From contig CANNLB010000053.1 in NCBI GenBank assembly GCA_947505565.1, forward strand, positions 1-8,814: a stretch of 8,814 nt of DNA, given 5' to 3'. The notes below the pieces were generated by a model. The model worked only from the letters and a program-made list of their open reading frames with translations, had not been told where the DNA came from and searched no databases. Shown here piece after piece: positions 8,395 to 8,814 of the stretch. The stretch's first letter is position 1; each line of letters begins with the position of its first letter. Source of the DNA: Acidobacteriota bacterium. Its GTDB lineage: Bacteria > Acidobacteriota > Terriglobia > Bryobacterales > Bryobacteraceae. The position numbers and the translations under genes were made by a program.

Positions 8395-8814
8395 TTAAGC
8401 GGGTAAATACCCCCAGCGTCGGAAGAGATTTTTAGCAATTTCGGGAGAGATGAGGGCGAGGGCCTTGGGGAGAGCGACGTCAAGAGCAGCCACCGACCTC
8501 GCCATGAGTTGGCGTAAACATTGTTTGACGACCGACCAGCAGGGCTCGATCGGGTTGAAGTCCGGGGAATAGGGTGGGAGGTATCGTATCTCGGCACCGG
8601 TGGCTTCAATCAGTTCTTTCAACCCTTCTACTTTGTGCTTTGTGGGCGGAAAGATTGTCCATCACCACGATCTGCCCGGTCTGCGATATCGGGCAGAGCA
8701 CTTCTTTGAGGTAGGTCAGGAATACGTCGCCGTCGGTAGCCGATTCGACGGTCATAACCGCTTGCCATCCCTTGCAGGTAACTGCACCCAGAATGGTAAT
8801 CGAGTGCCATCGTC
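8395..8814 (-). pseudogene. IS630-family DDE transposase, 5' part outside window and frameshifted
   Basis: On the minus strand, the first frame (8812 down to 8606) reads TILGAVTCKGWQAVMTVES, then TDGDVFLTYLKEVLCP and VVMDNLSAHK. This contains the second catalytic Asp (codon 8659-8657). The second frame (from about 8637 to the TAA at 8397-8395) reads KELIEATGAEIRYLPPYSPD, then FNPIEPCWSVVKQ, which contains the catalytic Glu (codon 8547-8545), and ends WGYLPA. Both halves are textbook IS630, but they sit in different frames. They are joined at a tandem CACAAAG repeat (8631-8644), a 7-bp duplication that shifts the frame. As it stands, the first frame ends at TGA 8608-8606 before the Glu, so the product would lack part of the DDE triad. 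The first Asp is beyond the window. Programmed frameshifting is less likely than mutation, because deleting one repeat copy restores AHKVEGLKEL. Confidence 0.88.
8631..8644 (-). repeat. 7-bp tandem duplication CTTTGTG x2 causing a frameshift
   Basis: On the plus strand CTTTGTG occurs at 8631-8637 and again at 8638-8644, directly adjacent. In transposase sense this is CACAAAGCACAAAG, within the codons for A-H-K after VVMDNLS. Removing one copy rejoins the two conserved transposase halves in frame, which is strong evidence for a recent slippage or duplication mutation. Confidence 0.85.

Larger units (their letters stand above)
8381..8814 (-). mobile_element. IS630-family insertion sequence, transposase 3' side (continues past window)
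   Basis: The element carries an IS630-type DDE transposase on the minus strand and enters from the right edge. Its left boundary is placed at 8381, immediately after TA at 8379-8380. There the DUF4338 reading frame breaks, and IS630/Tc1-mariner elements insert at TA and duplicate it. The terminal sequence GAGCAGATCTCGACTTAAGC (8381-8400) would then include one inverted repeat. It cannot be verified because the other end lies outside the window. Confidence 0.75.

Noticed and set aside
8400..8412. Palindrome-like GGGTAAATACCC near the IS630 transposase stop
   Set aside because: It lies within the last transposase codons and is too short for a terminator or a distinct regulatory site.
8521..8709. 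Plus-strand open frame over the IS630 transposase
   Set aside because: Antisense to strongly conserved transposase motifs; no resemblance to a protein family.
8628..8810. A 60-codon minus-strand frame within the IS630 transposase
   Set aside because: It is out of frame with the conserved TILGAV and VVMDNLSAHK motifs and has no family pattern.

Overview
The window looks like chromosomal DNA from a GC-rich soil or sediment bacterium, most likely an Acidobacteriota member of the Bryobacterales/Solibacteraceae type. The reasons are secreted carbohydrate esterases and a secreted Gfo/Idh/MocA oxidoreductase with short TRR/SRR leaders ending in A-Q, a LolD-type ATPase (a Gram-negative trait) next to ClpC, and high GC. 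This assignment rests on gene style only; no marker gene is present.

Layout. Positions 1-1684 (minus strand) hold the 5' 561 codons of a large two-part alpha/beta-hydrolase, probably an acetylxylan-esterase-like enzyme, which runs off the left edge. A 95-bp divergent intergenic region containing a perfect 12-bp palindrome separates it from a co-directional plus-strand run. That run is a GNAT acetyltransferase (1780-2472), a Gfo/Idh/MocA oxidoreductase (2509-3804), a SASA/CE6-like carbohydrate acetylesterase (3801-4514, 4-nt GTGA overlap), a LolD-like ABC ATPase (4539-5219) and ClpC (5212-7692, 8-nt overlap). Gaps of 36 bp or less, or overlaps, suggest co-transcription from the GNAT or oxidoreductase gene through clpC.

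The right end is a mobile-element graveyard. A DUF4338 (DruA-like) gene (7924-8380) is broken twice: an in-frame TGA stands where a conserved Trp is expected, and the reading frame is then cut at a TA dinucleotide by an IS630-family element (8381 to beyond 8814). The IS630 transposase is itself frameshifted by a 7-bp tandem duplication.

How the genes may work together. The two esterases and the oxidoreductase all begin with twin-arginine-like leaders and could form an extracytoplasmic set that deacetylates and oxidises plant or microbial carbohydrate. LolD and ClpC are cell-envelope and proteostasis housekeeping functions joined to this set by tight gene packing. No complete new defence or mobile system is visible. 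The most notable points are the sugar-esterase/lolD/clpC gene packing, an orphan LolD without its permease in view, and the layered decay at the right end.
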